From Thermoflavimicrobium dichotomicum (lineage in GTDB: Bacteria; Bacillota; Bacilli; Thermoactinomycetales; Thermoactinomycetaceae), in the NCBI RefSeq assembly GCF_900114055.1, contig NZ_FORR01000003.1, positions 62,001 through 126,000 on the forward strand: 64,000 nucleotides of DNA. The letters are read 5' to 3'. How positions within the stretch are numbered: position 1 is the first letter of the stretch; the number at the start of each line of letters is the position of its first letter. The position numbers and the translations under genes were made by a program. Positions 1 through 9,265 of this stretch are shown here, one piece after another. Below the pieces are notes generated by a model. That model did no database searches. It saw nothing but the letters and a program-made list of their open reading frames with translations, and was not told the origin of the DNA.

Positions 1-644
1 GAGTGCCCAATAACCCAACGGGGCATTTGATACCCGTTTCATTACTGAGAGAGTGGGCGAGAATGGCGGCAATGAAAAAAACTTGGCTGGTCATCGATGA
101 AGCGTTTTTAGACTTTGTGATTAAGGGAGAAGAGCATTCATTGATCCGAGAAATCGATCGTTATCCCACCACATTCATATTGCGGTCGATGACGAAATTT
201 TATGCGTTGCCGGGTCTTCGCCTTGGATATATGATAGGTCATCCAGATGTGCTCCGGAGAATCAAAGAACAACAGGTACCATGGAGTGTCAATGCATTGG
301 CACAGGAAGCAGGAGCTGTAGCCCTTTTACCTGAAGTACATGCTCCTTATGCAAACGAAGTACATCAGTGGTTACAGGAGACAAGGCTTGAGCTGATGGA
401 ATTATTTAAAGATTTCCATGAACTGGAAGTGTTTTCGGGTGAGGCTAATTATTTTTTGCTTCGCTTGACTGCACCGGGCTATACCTCGATTTGGCTACAG
501 GAGGAATTGGGGAAAAAAGGGATTCTCATTCGAGATTGTTCGATGTATCCGGGTCTGGATGAGCGTTATTTTCGGATCGCGATCAAAAAGCGTGAGCAGA
601 ATCAAGTGCTGGTTCAAGCGTTACAAGAAGTTTTATGTAAATGA
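1..644 (+). CDS. cobD: Threonine-phosphate decarboxylase CobD (5' truncated by window edge)
   Basis: PLP-dependent fold-type I enzyme that decarboxylates L-threonine-phosphate to (R)-1-amino-2-propanol phosphate, the linker of the cobalamin nucleotide loop. The visible 213 residues begin inside the PNNPTG substrate/PLP motif; DEAF follows near visible residue 32 and the PLP-lysine motif SMTKFYALPGLRLGY gives Lys65. The real start lies before the window. HisC (histidinol-phosphate aminotransferase) shares these motifs, but the cobU, cobS, cobC and cbiB neighbours favour CobD. The stop is 10 nt from the cobU start, indicating co-transcription. Confidence 0.88.
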   Translation, partial: VPNNPTGHLIPVSLLREWARMAAMKKTWLVIDEAFLDFVIKGEEHSLIREIDRYPTTFILRSMTKFYALPGLRLGYMIGHPDVLRRIKEQQVPWSVNALAQEAGAVALLPEVHAPYANEVHQWLQETRLELMELFKDFHELEVFSGEANYFLLRLTAPGYTSIWLQEELGKKGILIRDCSMYPGLDERYFRIAIKKREQNQVLVQALQEVLCK

Positions 645-654
645 GGGATCAGAG

Positions 655-1200
655 ATGAGTATTCGACTGGTGACAGGAGGCGTACGTTCGGGCAAGAGTC
701 GCTTTGCGGAACAGTTATGTGCATCACTCCAGGATGAGGTCATTTATCTGGCAACGAGTCGGGTTTTGGATGCTGAGATGGAAGAAAGAGTTGCCAAACA
801 CCGGGCTGAGCGTCCAGCGAATTGGAAATTGATTGAGGAACCGATTCAACTGGCTGAAGCCATTCATGAAGCATCACCGTCAGCCTTGTTGTTGGTTGAG
901 TGCATTTCTGCTTGGGTAGCGAATTTGCTTTTTGCTGAAAAATTGGATGAAGAGATGACCAATGAAATGAGAAACCATTTTTTAAAAAAGGTTGCGCAAA
1001 AAGCGGAAGAGCTGCTACAAAGCCTGGAAGGACGGGAAGCCGTTCTGGTGACAAGCGAGGCAGGATTGGGCGGTGTTGCGATGCACCCAGTCAGCCGATT
1101 GTTTCAGGATGCTTTGGGAGAAGTCAATCAACGGCTTGCACAAGAGGCAGAAGAAGTATGGCTTGTCATTTCAGGTGTGCCATGGAGGGTAAAGGGATGA
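655..1200 (+). CDS. cobU: Bifunctional adenosylcobinamide kinase / adenosylcobinamide-phosphate guanylyltransferase
   Basis: Phosphorylates adenosylcobinamide and transfers GMP to it, giving AdoCbi-GDP for CobS. The start ATG at 655 (181 aa) puts the family P-loop GGVRSGKS at residues 8-15, right after the first beta strand, as usual for CobU; the longer open frame upstream only overlaps cobD. The SD GAGGG lies about 10 nt upstream. The stop overlaps the cobS start (ATGA), a sign of translational coupling. Confidence 0.93.
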   Translation: MSIRLVTGGVRSGKSRFAEQLCASLQDEVIYLATSRVLDAEMEERVAKHRAERPANWKLIEEPIQLAEAIHEASPSALLLVECISAWVANLLFAEKLDEEMTNEMRNHFLKKVAQKAEELLQSLEGREAVLVTSEAGLGGVAMHPVSRLFQDALGEVNQRLAQEAEEVWLVISGVPWRVKG

Positions 1201-1964
1201 GCTCTTTATTGCATGCGATCACTTTCTTTACCCGTATTCCTCTTCCTGTTCGCCATCCATCGGATGATTTTGCCAAATGTGCGATGTGGCTTCCTGTCGT
1301 GGGTTTACTGGTTGGTGGAATACTTGCTCTTTGTGACTGGATTTTTTCGTTTCTTTTTCCGGTTTGGGTACGAGCTGTTTTGGATGTGGCGATTTGGGTT
1401 TATTTGACAGGTGGTCTTCATTTGGATGGATTGATGGATACAGCTGATGGACTTGGCTCTTATCGGAGTCGGGAACGAGTACTGGAAATCATGCACGATA
1501 GCCGGGTTGGAGCGATGGGTGTACTTGCTGCCATTTTGACAATTTTTTTGAAAGTGAGTAGTATTGCTTCACTTCCACTCGAATGGAAAACAGGTCTGGT
1601 TTTGCCAGTTGCGGCCGTCATTAGCCGTGGAGTGGCCGTTTGGGCGATTTTTATGTTTCCCTATGTTTATGAACAGGGAATAGGACTAGAGATGAAAAAA
1701 GATCTAAAACGAAATCGTTTTATGTTTGCACTTGCCATGACCGTAGTGCTTTCAATCATCCTGGAAGGATGGATGGGTTTAGTGGCACTGGTATTGACCT
1801 TTCTGTTTGCTTCTGTTTTTGCCTGGCGGGTTTCAGAGCGTTTGGGTGGTTTGACCGGGGATATTTATGGTGCCCTTATTGAAGGAAGCGAGGTTCTTGT
1901 TTTATTGATTTTGCTGGCATGGGAGGTGCATCCATATGCGCATTATCTGGGTACGCCATGGTGA
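1197..1964 (+). CDS. cobS: Adenosylcobinamide-GDP ribazoletransferase (cobalamin synthase)
   Basis: Membrane enzyme joining AdoCbi-GDP with alpha-ribazole or its phosphate. The 255-aa protein is strongly hydrophobic with several membrane segments. It carries the family motif TGGLHLDGLMDTADGLGS at residues 71-88, whose acidic residues bind Mg2+, followed by HDSRVGAMG at 100-108. ATG at 1197 is preceded by GGAGGGTAAAGGG and overlaps the cobU stop. Its last 29 nt overlap cobC, so cobU-cobS-cobC are tightly coupled. Confidence 0.93.
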   Translation: MSSLLHAITFFTRIPLPVRHPSDDFAKCAMWLPVVGLLVGGILALCDWIFSFLFPVWVRAVLDVAIWVYLTGGLHLDGLMDTADGLGSYRSRERVLEIMHDSRVGAMGVLAAILTIFLKVSSIASLPLEWKTGLVLPVAAVISRGVAVWAIFMFPYVYEQGIGLEMKKDLKRNRFMFALAMTVVLSIILEGWMGLVALVLTFLFASVFAWRVSERLGGLTGDIYGALIEGSEVLVLLILLAWEVHPYAHYLGTPW

Positions 1965-2544
1965 AACAGATGGAAATCGTGCGCGAAAGTATATTGGACA
2001 TACCGATATTCCGTTGAATGAGATCGGACATAAACAGGCGGAAGCTTTGGCAAAGCGATTGGCCAAAGAGCCTGTTCGGGCGATTTATACCAGTGATTTA
2101 TTACGTGCTCAGCAATCAGCCCAAAAACTGCTTGCCTATTTTCCTGATATCTTCTACGAAGCTACCCCATTGTTGCGCGAATGTTTTTTTGGCGAGTGGG
2201 AAGGGTTAACTTACTTGGAAATCTGTGAAAAGAACGAAGCGCATTTTCAAAAATGGTATGAAGACCCTTTTCGGCATGCACCTCCTCAAGGAGAAACCCT
2301 TGTGGAGATGGACAAGCGCCTTTCCCGATGTTTGAAGCAAATCGAGACCAAACATCATCCACAGGATTGTATTGCGATTTTTACTCATGGTGGGCCTTTG
2401 CGTTGGGCCTGGGCCAAGTTGGTTGAGTGTCGTTGGAAAGGGCTTTGGAAAGCCAAAACGCCGAATGCGGGTGGATGGATTCTGGAGAAAGAAGATAAAG
2501 GTTGGAAGTTGATTGAAAAAATTGAGCTCGATGGGGTTCGGTAG
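1936..2544 (+). CDS. cobC: Alpha-ribazole phosphatase, histidine phosphatase family
   Basis: 202-aa branch 1 histidine phosphatase. The phosphohistidine motif is RHGE at residues 7-10, and the second catalytic His sits in FTHGG near residue 150. Located inside the cobalamin operon and overlapping cobS by 29 nt, it most likely removes phosphate from alpha-ribazole-5'-phosphate or from cobalamin-phosphate. SD GGGAGG precedes the ATG. The family is broad (phosphoglycerate mutase-like), so the substrate rests on context. A paralogue lies at 43219-43827 outside any cobalamin context. Confidence 0.82.
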   Translation: MRIIWVRHGETDGNRARKYIGHTDIPLNEIGHKQAEALAKRLAKEPVRAIYTSDLLRAQQSAQKLLAYFPDIFYEATPLLRECFFGEWEGLTYLEICEKNEAHFQKWYEDPFRHAPPQGETLVEMDKRLSRCLKQIETKHHPQDCIAIFTHGGPLRWAWAKLVECRWKGLWKAKTPNAGGWILEKEDKGWKLIEKIELDGVR

Positions 2545-2622
2545 TACATGGGGAAAAGGAAGTCTCCATCCCTTGATAAAAGAAAGGCATGAAGACCAGA
2601 AATGGAGAAGAGGGAGATAAAA

Positions 2623-4413
2623 ATGATATCTTTTCCGAAACCAGATGTAGAGCTGTTTTTTCGGACTTTCCACATCCAGCAGTTTGCTGTAAGCCGAGAT
2701 GAAAAGCAGTTGGTATTCAGTACAAATCTGAATGGAAAATATGATTTGTGGGCTATGGACTTGCCTCATCTTTTTCCTTATCCGATCACTTTCCAGGGGC
2801 AAAACTGCGGCGGCATTCACATGGATCCGCAGGGACGGTTCTTATTGGCTGCTTTTGATCAGGACGGAAATGAAAACTGGCAGATTTATGCTCTTCCACG
2901 GCAGGGCGGGCAACTAAAACCCATTCGTGTAAACACAGAGCATAAGTTTTATCTGGAACATGTAAGTGCAGATGGCGAGCGAATCTATTATCTGGCAAAT
3001 CATGAGAACGCCAGATATCTCAATATTTATCGCTATCATCTAAAAGATGAAAAAGAGGAGCTGTTGGTTGAAGGAAAAGATGCTCCATTGGTGCGTTTAT
3101 GTGTAAGCGAAGATGAAACAAAGTTGGCTTTTCTCAAGGCCTTTGCCAATACATCGATTTTGGCATATGTGAAAACAGGCGAGGAAACCATTTGTCTGAC
3201 TTCAGAAGAAGATACAGAGCATGTGGTTCATGATGTGGTATTTTATTCGGATGATCACTTGTTGTTAGCGACTAACTATGGGGAAGATTTTTCATATCTG
3301 GCTCAATTCCATATCAAAGAAAAAAAGTTAACCCCACTTTTAACAATGAAGAAAGAAGAAATTAGAGGTATCTATTATCAACCAGGTTGTGACGGGATCT
3401 ATTTGAAAACCTGCAAGGGAGTCCAGGACTTTCTTTATCATTATGATCTAAAAACGCAAGCATTGACGAAAATTCCCACCCCTGTCAGCATCATTCAGCA
3501 GATCATTTATACTTCGACAGGAACGGTTTATATCGCAGGTCATTCATCGACTCGGCCTGCCAATATCTATCGAAAAAAGAAAGATCAATATCATTGGGAG
3601 GCGCTTACGAATTACCGTGTACCCGGAATTGCAGAAGAAGCGTTGGTAGAGCCTGAAGTATTGACTTATCCATCTTATGATGGTCTGGAAATCGAAGCTT
3701 TATTTTTCCGAGCTCATCCGGAAATCAGTAACAAGCATGTCATTTTATGGCCGCATGGTGGACCACAGCATGCTGAACGCAAGCAATTTCGAGCTTTGTT
3801 TCAATTTTTGCTCCACCGTGGTTACAGTATTTTTGCTCCTAACTTCCGTGGCTCGACAGGCTATGGTCATTCGTTTTGCAAGATGGTAGAAAGAGATTGG
3901 GGACATGGACCACGTCTGGACAATATTACGGGTGTAGAGTGGCTGATTCAAAATGGCTATGCGGATCGTGACAAGTTGTTATTGATGGGTGGCAGTTACG
4001 GAGGATATATGGCTTTGCTCCTTGCTGGCCGTCATGCGGACTATTTTAAAGCTGTTGTGGACATTTTTGGAGTTAGTAATCTGTTTAGTTTTATTGAGTC
4101 TGTACCAGAAGACTGGAAACCGATTATGAAAAGATGGGTGGGAGATCCGGTCGAGGATCGCGAAAAGCTGATTGAAGATTCGCCAATTACTTATGTAAAA
4201 CAAATGACCAAACCGATCCTTATCATTCAAGGAGCCAATGATCCACGTGTGGTCAAAAATGAATCAGATCAGATTGTAGCCAAATTAAGGGAACGTGGAG
4301 TGAAAGTGGAATACCTCGTATTGGAAGATGAAGGGCATGGATTCTCCAAAAAAGAGAATGAAATACAGGTATACCGTAGCATCTTGCAATTTTTTGACCA
4401 GTTTATTTCCTGA
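2623..4413 (+). CDS. S9 family (prolyl oligopeptidase-type) serine peptidase
   Basis: Cytoplasmic-looking 596-aa peptidase without a signal peptide. The N-terminal two thirds consist of beta-propeller-like repeats. The C-terminal alpha/beta-hydrolase domain has nucleophile motif GGSYGG (Ser458), Asp540 in GANDPRV and His572 in DEGHGF, a complete triad. ATG at 2623 is preceded by GAGGGAG at good spacing; an in-frame ATG at 2602 has no SD. The gene lies between cobC and cbiB in the same direction, with gaps of 78 and 30 nt, so it is probably co-transcribed with cobalamin genes although no cobalamin role is known for the family. Confidence 0.88.
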   Translation: MISFPKPDVELFFRTFHIQQFAVSRDEKQLVFSTNLNGKYDLWAMDLPHLFPYPITFQGQNCGGIHMDPQGRFLLAAFDQDGNENWQIYALPRQGGQLKPIRVNTEHKFYLEHVSADGERIYYLANHENARYLNIYRYHLKDEKEELLVEGKDAPLVRLCVSEDETKLAFLKAFANTSILAYVKTGEETICLTSEEDTEHVVHDVVFYSDDHLLLATNYGEDFSYLAQFHIKEKKLTPLLTMKKEEIRGIYYQPGCDGIYLKTCKGVQDFLYHYDLKTQALTKIPTPVSIIQQIIYTSTGTVYIAGHSSTRPANIYRKKKDQYHWEALTNYRVPGIAEEALVEPEVLTYPSYDGLEIEALFFRAHPEISNKHVILWPHGGPQHAERKQFRALFQFLLHRGYSIFAPNFRGSTGYGHSFCKMVERDWGHGPRLDNITGVEWLIQNGYADRDKLLLMGGSYGGYMALLLAGRHADYFKAVVDIFGVSNLFSFIESVPEDWKPIMKRWVGDPVEDREKLIEDSPITYVKQMTKPILIIQGANDPRVVKNESDQIVAKLRERGVKVEYLVLEDEGHGFSKKENEIQVYRSILQFFDQFIS

Positions 4414-4443
4414 GAGAAGGGATTTGTTGAAGGAGAATTCGCC

Positions 4444-5427
4444 ATGATGAAAGGTGTTATGATGATTTGTGCTTATTTATTGGATCGTATGATCGGTGAT
4501 CCTGATTGGCTTCCCCATCCAGTTGTCGGGATGGGGAAAGCTATTTCCAGGCTGGATCGATTATTGCAGCATATCATCCATCGATACCAGTGGAATCATG
4601 AAATAGCGGTTTATCGAATCCGATCGCTTGGTTTGTTATTTCCCATCGTGATTGTTGGTGGAGTATATGGTGTTGCGTTTTTCCTTGTCAAATGGGTTTC
4701 TGCTTGGAATGAATGGCTAGGCTGGGGACTGGAATTGTTTCTGGTGGCTACTACAATTGCGACCAAGGGACTTGCAGATGCAGGACGGGAGATTTACCAG
4801 GCACTGGTCGCCAACGATTTGCCAAAAGCTCGTCATGCTTTGTCCATGGTGGTTGGAAGAGATACGGATCAATTGGACGAGTCCGAGATCGTTCGGGGAG
4901 GTGTGGAGACAGTAGCCGAGAATATTGTGGATGGAGTAACAGCTCCCCTGTTTTATGCTGCTATCGGTGGAGCACCGCTTGCCTTGGCTTATCGAGCAGT
5001 TAATACCTTGGATTCCATGGTTGGTTATAAAAATGAAAAGTACTTACACCTTGGCTGGGCTTCAGCACGTCTGGATGATCTGGCTAACTGGGTTCCAGCA
5101 CGTATTACACTTATCCCTATGTTTCTGGCTATGTGGATTTTGCATTTGGATCCCCGTAAAGCTTGGCAAGTTGTTCGACGAGATGCCCATCGCCACCCGA
5201 GTCCCAATAGTGGGTATCCCGAAGCGGCGATGGCCGGAGGGTTACACATTCAACTGGGTGGGGTAAATACATACCAAGGGAGAGTTTCACAACGGGCTTT
5301 ATTAGGAGAACCCTTAGCAAAAAGAGAGCCTGCTCACTTACTTCAGGCTATTCGCGTTTTATATCTAACCACTTTTTTGTATGCAGGACTCATCAGTCTG
5401 ATTTTATTTGCTTTCGATTATAGATAA
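4444..5427 (+). CDS. cbiB: Adenosylcobinamide-phosphate synthase CbiB
   Basis: Integral membrane enzyme that attaches aminopropanol phosphate (the CobD product) to adenosylcobyric acid. The 327-aa product contains the conserved N-terminal DRMIGDPDWLPHPVVGMG, the central ESEIVRGGVETVAENIVDG and the NTLDSMVGYKNEKY region of CbiB/CobD(Pseudomonas) proteins. SD GAAGGAG lies upstream of the first ATG; a second ATG follows one codon later. Its 3' end overlaps the convergent DUF3054 gene by 35 nt. With cobD, cobU, cobS and cobC it completes nucleotide-loop assembly apart from cobT. Confidence 0.93.
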   Translation: MMKGVMMICAYLLDRMIGDPDWLPHPVVGMGKAISRLDRLLQHIIHRYQWNHEIAVYRIRSLGLLFPIVIVGGVYGVAFFLVKWVSAWNEWLGWGLELFLVATTIATKGLADAGREIYQALVANDLPKARHALSMVVGRDTDQLDESEIVRGGVETVAENIVDGVTAPLFYAAIGGAPLALAYRAVNTLDSMVGYKNEKYLHLGWASARLDDLANWVPARITLIPMFLAMWILHLDPRKAWQVVRRDAHRHPSPNSGYPEAAMAGGLHIQLGGVNTYQGRVSQRALLGEPLAKREPAHLLQAIRVLYLTTFLYAGLISLILFAFDYR

Positions 5428-5794
5428 AGTGGAATAAGAGACGCCAGATGAGAAAAACAATAAAGAAAAAGGCTAATGTCACTTGATAAAACAACCAATC
5501 AAATGGATGATCAGATAAAACAGCGCGGAGCCAAGTACCCAGGGTGATAGCGGACAGAACCGAGAAACCTGTTCTCCAAATCGTTTGGAACGCGCTGTTC
5601 TGATATGGATAAGAATAAAGACGAAATAGTGATGCAAAGATAAACCAGCACAAGATAAAGGGAAAAGCGGTATATAAAATGCTGCTTACATCCAGTATAA
5701 GACCGTGAAAATAACGTCCAATGGCTGAAAAGGCAATAAAGAACATCCCCTCAGTGATGATCAGAACCCACTGGGTTCTGTTTGTCCAATTCAT
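5393..5794 (-). CDS. DUF3054 family membrane protein
   Basis: 133-aa hydrophobic protein with four predicted membrane segments. The pattern near the N-terminus (FIAFSAIGRYFHG) and the motif GTWLRAV later on fit DUF3054, a family of unknown function. The start at 5794 is chosen because TACGGGAGGAAGAA directly precedes it on the minus strand; a longer open frame reaching 5899 has no SD. It converges on and overlaps the end of cbiB. Confidence 0.72.
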   Translation of the reverse strand: MNWTNRTQWVLIITEGMFFIAFSAIGRYFHGLILDVSSILYTAFPFILCWFIFASLFRLYSYPYQNSAFQTIWRTGFSVLSAITLGTWLRAVLSDHPFDWLFYQVTLAFFFIVFLIWRLLFHFIYNRKQIKSD

Positions 5795-5980
5795 CTTTCT
5801 TCCTCCCGTATGATATGCTGATAGTGGATGTAAATCTATGCCTATTTTCCGTGATCGAAAAGTAAATGTCCAGTTTGTCCATGATTTTAGGAAGATCATT
5901 ATATCAATGAGTTCATGCAGGCATTGGGAAAATAGATCAAATCGTAATGCGTGGGGTGCTTACGAAATGGGAGGGCCTTG

Positions 5981-6685
5981 ATGGATCATCAATTCATTGA
6001 ATCGCTGATTGAACAGGTCGAATTTCAGGTTTATCCAGATAATCGAGTTGTTACCGTCCACCAGATTCCAGAAGAGTTGCAATTAGTGGGAAAAGGAACG
6101 GATGCGGTAGTGGTTCGACACTTAGCATATCCGCGATTTGCTTTCAAAGTATACGCGAGGGAACGATTAGACAAATTAGAAAACGAATATAAGGTCTACC
6201 AACAACTTGGCGATTCACCTTATTTTTGTGTATGTTATTCTAAGGGAAGCAGGTTCTTGGTTTTAAGTTATGAACAAGGCCCGACACTGTATGAATGCCT
6301 GGAACAAGGGATTGTGATTCCAGAACAGGTGATCATCGATGTGGAACAAGCTCGTGCTTATGTTAGAAAGGTAGGGCTCAATCCACGAGATATTCATTTG
6401 AAGAATATCATTATGCAAAATGGAAGAGCCAAATTGATCGATGTATCTGAATATATTCGCGAAGGCAATGATGGACGCTGGGAACACCTTCTACAGGCCT
6501 ATGAACTTTTTTATCCTTTGATTAGAGGGAAACGCATCCCTCATTGGATTATTGAACTGGTGAAACGATTGTATTATAAGCAAGTCCATCAACAATTTTC
6601 GTTGATGGAATTTGGCAGGTGGTTTCTGCACCTGTTCAGAAATGTTAAACAAGACGAAGACCATGTAGGAAAAGGGGAGAAGTAA
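5981..6685 (+). CDS. Small protein kinase-like protein
   Basis: 234-aa cytoplasmic protein with a compact kinase fold signature: a glycine-rich loop GKGTDAVV (residues 37-44), candidate ATP lysine Lys56 in AFKVYA, a catalytic loop PRDIHLKN (Asp137, Asn142) and Asp154 in LIDVSEY replacing DFG. The length and degenerate motifs resemble Bacillus YrzF/YbdM-like proteins; activity is uncertain because HRD has become PRD. ATG at 5981 has SD GGGAGGG. The stop TAA shares its last base with the next start, indicating coupling to the CoA-binding protein gene. Confidence 0.75.
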   Translation: MDHQFIESLIEQVEFQVYPDNRVVTVHQIPEELQLVGKGTDAVVVRHLAYPRFAFKVYARERLDKLENEYKVYQQLGDSPYFCVCYSKGSRFLVLSYEQGPTLYECLEQGIVIPEQVIIDVEQARAYVRKVGLNPRDIHLKNIIMQNGRAKLIDVSEYIREGNDGRWEHLLQAYELFYPLIRGKRIPHWIIELVKRLYYKQVHQQFSLMEFGRWFLHLFRNVKQDEDHVGKGEK

Positions 6686-7107
6686 TGTTTGCCAATCCAT
6701 CCGATGAGGAACGTGCACAGTTGTTAAAAAAGGCTAAAAATATTGCAGTGGTTGGAATGTCTGATAAACCAGAGCGTACCAGCTATATGATTGCTCAAGC
6801 AATGCAACAAGCCGGCTATCGGATTTTTCCTGTCAATCCAAAATTAACATCTCCCGTATTGGGTGAGAAGCCTTATGCCAGCTTGAAAGAGATTGAGGAA
6901 CCCATCGATATTGTCAATGTATTTCGACGCAGTGAATTTGTTTATCCCATTGCAGTAGAAGCTGTAGAAGTTGGGGCGAAAGCATTGTGGCTTCAGCAAG
7001 GAGTGGTTAATGAGGAAGCGGCAGCTTATGCCAAGGAGCATGGATTGCTTGTAGTGATGGATCGTTGTATCAAGGTGGAGCATGCTCTTTTAAAACCTTT
7101 GTTATAA
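6685..7107 (+). CDS. CoA-binding domain protein (YneT/YccU-like)
   Basis: 140-aa single-domain Rossmann protein. The N-terminal IAVVGMSDKPERTSY and IFPVNP motifs and the later LWLQQGVVNEEAA match the CoA-binding domain found alone in YccU/YneT proteins and fused in succinyl-CoA synthetase alpha. Ligand and physiological role are not known. The start overlaps the preceding stop by one base (TAATG), and GGGGAGA is upstream. Confidence 0.87.
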   Translation: MFANPSDEERAQLLKKAKNIAVVGMSDKPERTSYMIAQAMQQAGYRIFPVNPKLTSPVLGEKPYASLKEIEEPIDIVNVFRRSEFVYPIAVEAVEVGAKALWLQQGVVNEEAAAYAKEHGLLVVMDRCIKVEHALLKPLL

Positions 7108-7186
7108 TCATGGTTGACCAGCCCCTTTTCTCACAACATCACATTATGCTTCTTAAAACAAGAAAATAGGGTTGGGGTGGTTTTCA

Positions 7187-7375
7187 ATGCGAACCGTTAA
7201 GCTATCAAATTTGATACTGGCGGTATCCCCTGAGTTATATGACTTGTTAACTGAAGCAGAGTTAAATTCTTATGTATTGGTGGAAAGGGATTTTTCAGAG
7301 CTGGATCAAGAAGAATTAAATGACATTATTGCAAAGGCGATTGTCTTCCATCAAGTAAACCCGCGTTATCATTAA
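7187..7375 (+). CDS. Hypothetical small protein, 62 aa
   Basis: Unrecognised 62-residue acidic protein with a helix-rich appearance (SPELYDLLTEAELNSYVL). It has no signal peptide, cysteines or membrane segment. ATG at 7187 follows GGTTGGGGTGG; a TTG 15 nt earlier has no SD. It has its own strong terminator immediately after the stop, which supports it as a real transcription unit. Confidence 0.55.
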   Translation: MRTVKLSNLILAVSPELYDLLTEAELNSYVLVERDFSELDQEELNDIIAKAIVFHQVNPRYH

Positions 7376-7379
7376 AGGA

Positions 7380-7409
7380 ACACCCAACTGTTTTGGTTGG
7401 GTGTTTTTG
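7380..7409 (+). terminator. Intrinsic terminator
   Basis: Nine-base-pair stem ACACCCAAC / GTTGGGTGT with a loop of seven bases followed by a T run; it ends the 62-aa gene unit. Confidence 0.9.
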
Positions 7410-7527
7410 TTTATTTAACTCACTAAATTTAAATAAATGTTAAAATTGTTTTATGCTATTTTGTTCAAAAATTCATTATAATGACCAATGGAATCTGCAA
7501 TATTCATAATGAAAAGGGGAGGATTTT

Positions 7528-9132
7528 TTGGAGAAGCGGAAAGTCGTTTGGATCTGTACGCTGATTTTTTTGCTTGCAGGATGTTCCAGTTCTTTCAGTT
7601 CTTTAGATATAGGAGCTGGCAATGGTCTAAGCAAGAATCAAGTACTTTTGATCGGTTTGTTTGGTACTGTTTCTCAGCTTGATCCAGTCGATATGGGGCA
7701 AGGCAGCGTGATTATTTTGAATAATGTAAATGAAGGGCTTTTTCGCATTAGAAAAGATAATCAGGTAGAACCTGCGGTGGCGGAAGAATATACCGTCAGT
7801 GAAGATAAAAAGTTATATTCCTTTAAATTACGCAAAGATGCCAAATGGAGTGATAATCGCCCTGTCACAGCCCATGATTTTGAATTTGCGTGGAAAAGAG
7901 CCGTCCATCCTAACATAAAAGGAGATTCAGCCAGTCTTTTTTATCCGATTGAAAATGCCCGTCGCTATCATACCGGAAAGGCAAAAAAGGAAGAAGTTGG
8001 AGTAAGAGCTGTAGATGATTATACCTTTGAAGTTAAACTGGAAAAACCGGATCCTTATTTCATTCAACGATTGGCCTCTCCGGCATTTTTCCCGGTTAGA
8101 GAAGATATGGTGAAAAAGTATGGTTACCAGTTTGGCCTAAAACATGAAACGGTTTTGTATAATGGTCCATTTGTTGTACAGCAGTGGGATCCTTCGAAAG
8201 TTGTTTTGAAAAAAAATCCATATTATTGGGATCGCAACCATGTCACTCTGGAGCGTGTCGAGTTCCTGATCTTAAATAATCCCAAGAAGGAAATCGAGCT
8301 GTTTTATGCCGATAAGCTTCATGCCATTGCTTTACAAGATTATACAGCTGCTTATCGCAATTCTCCTGAATTTATCCAAGTGGAAGATGGGGTGACAGTA
8401 TTTCTCAATTTCAATTATAAAAACAAATTTTTGGTAAATAAAAATATACGTAAAGCAATTGCTTTAGCGATTGATCGAAATGTTTTAACAAACACGATCT
8501 TAAAAAATGGTGCCAAGCCAGCCAATGGATTGGTTCCTCCTACCATCAATGTTGGAGGGAAGCCATTCCATAATGGCAATTCTCCGTATCTCAAATATGA
8601 TAAGAAGCAAGCACAGAAATATTTGAAGAAAGGATTAGAGGAGCTAAAGTTGTCTAAACTACCGGAACTTCATTTGATTACCGTCTATGAAGATATTGCT
8701 GTGGATATTAAACGGCAACTACGTGAGAACCTGGGATTGGAAGTAAAACTGATGAAAGCGCCCACTTTTGATGCATACAAGAAATATGAGGCAGATTTGG
8801 AGATCAGAGAATGGAAAGCGAGTCATAATGACCCGATGAGCTTTCTCGATATTTTTGATTCAAAGTCAGATTTTAATACTTTCCATTTTAAAAATAAAGA
8901 TTATGATACTTTAATCGATAAAGAACATGAGCTAACCGACCTTCAGCAAAAACAAAAGGTTGCATTGCAAGCTGAACGGCTATTGGTCGAAAAATTGGTA
9001 GCTGTCGTTCCATTATACTATGAGGGAAGTTCTTTTTTACAGAAAAAATATGTCAAAGATTTGTATCGCCATCCATTTGTGGCTGACTTATCATTGAAGT
9101 GGGCATATATCAGTGATGAAAGGGACAAATGA
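7528..9132 (+). CDS. Oligopeptide ABC transporter substrate-binding lipoprotein (SBP_bac_5)
   Basis: 534-aa OppA-like extracellular binding protein anchored by an N-terminal lipid. A short signal sequence ends with lipobox LLAGC (Cys at residue 19). Family features include NVNEGLFRI near the N-terminus, DNRPVTAHDFEFAWKRA and VRKAIALAIDR-like RKAIALAIDR in the middle. The start is TTG at 7528 behind AGGGGAGG. No oppB/C/D/F permease or ATPase genes are adjacent, so it is an orphan that probably serves a permease encoded elsewhere, or acts as a peptide sensor. Confidence 0.87.
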   Translation: MEKRKVVWICTLIFLLAGCSSSFSSLDIGAGNGLSKNQVLLIGLFGTVSQLDPVDMGQGSVIILNNVNEGLFRIRKDNQVEPAVAEEYTVSEDKKLYSFKLRKDAKWSDNRPVTAHDFEFAWKRAVHPNIKGDSASLFYPIENARRYHTGKAKKEEVGVRAVDDYTFEVKLEKPDPYFIQRLASPAFFPVREDMVKKYGYQFGLKHETVLYNGPFVVQQWDPSKVVLKKNPYYWDRNHVTLERVEFLILNNPKKEIELFYADKLHAIALQDYTAAYRNSPEFIQVEDGVTVFLNFNYKNKFLVNKNIRKAIALAIDRNVLTNTILKNGAKPANGLVPPTINVGGKPFHNGNSPYLKYDKKQAQKYLKKGLEELKLSKLPELHLITVYEDIAVDIKRQLRENLGLEVKLMKAPTFDAYKKYEADLEIREWKASHNDPMSFLDIFDSKSDFNTFHFKNKDYDTLIDKEHELTDLQQKQKVALQAERLLVEKLVAVVPLYYEGSSFLQKKYVKDLYRHPFVADLSLKWAYISDERDK

Positions 9133-9265
9133 AAATGGAGTTAAAAAGTGAGCAATTGAAAGGGATTGGAAAAATATAGGTTCCAGTCCTTATTTTTTGT
9201 AAAATAATGGTTTATTCATTCAAAAAGAACATCATTTTATTTTTAATCTGGTTATTGTGAAGAGG

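Noticed and set aside
1-644. Histidinol-phosphate aminotransferase (HisC)
   Set aside because: Shares motifs, but cobU-cobS-cobC follow directly and the FYALPGLRLGY form fits CobD better.
2206-2820. 204-codon minus-strand frame
   Set aside because: Covers cobC and the peptidase gene start; composition is that of a shadow and no motifs were found.
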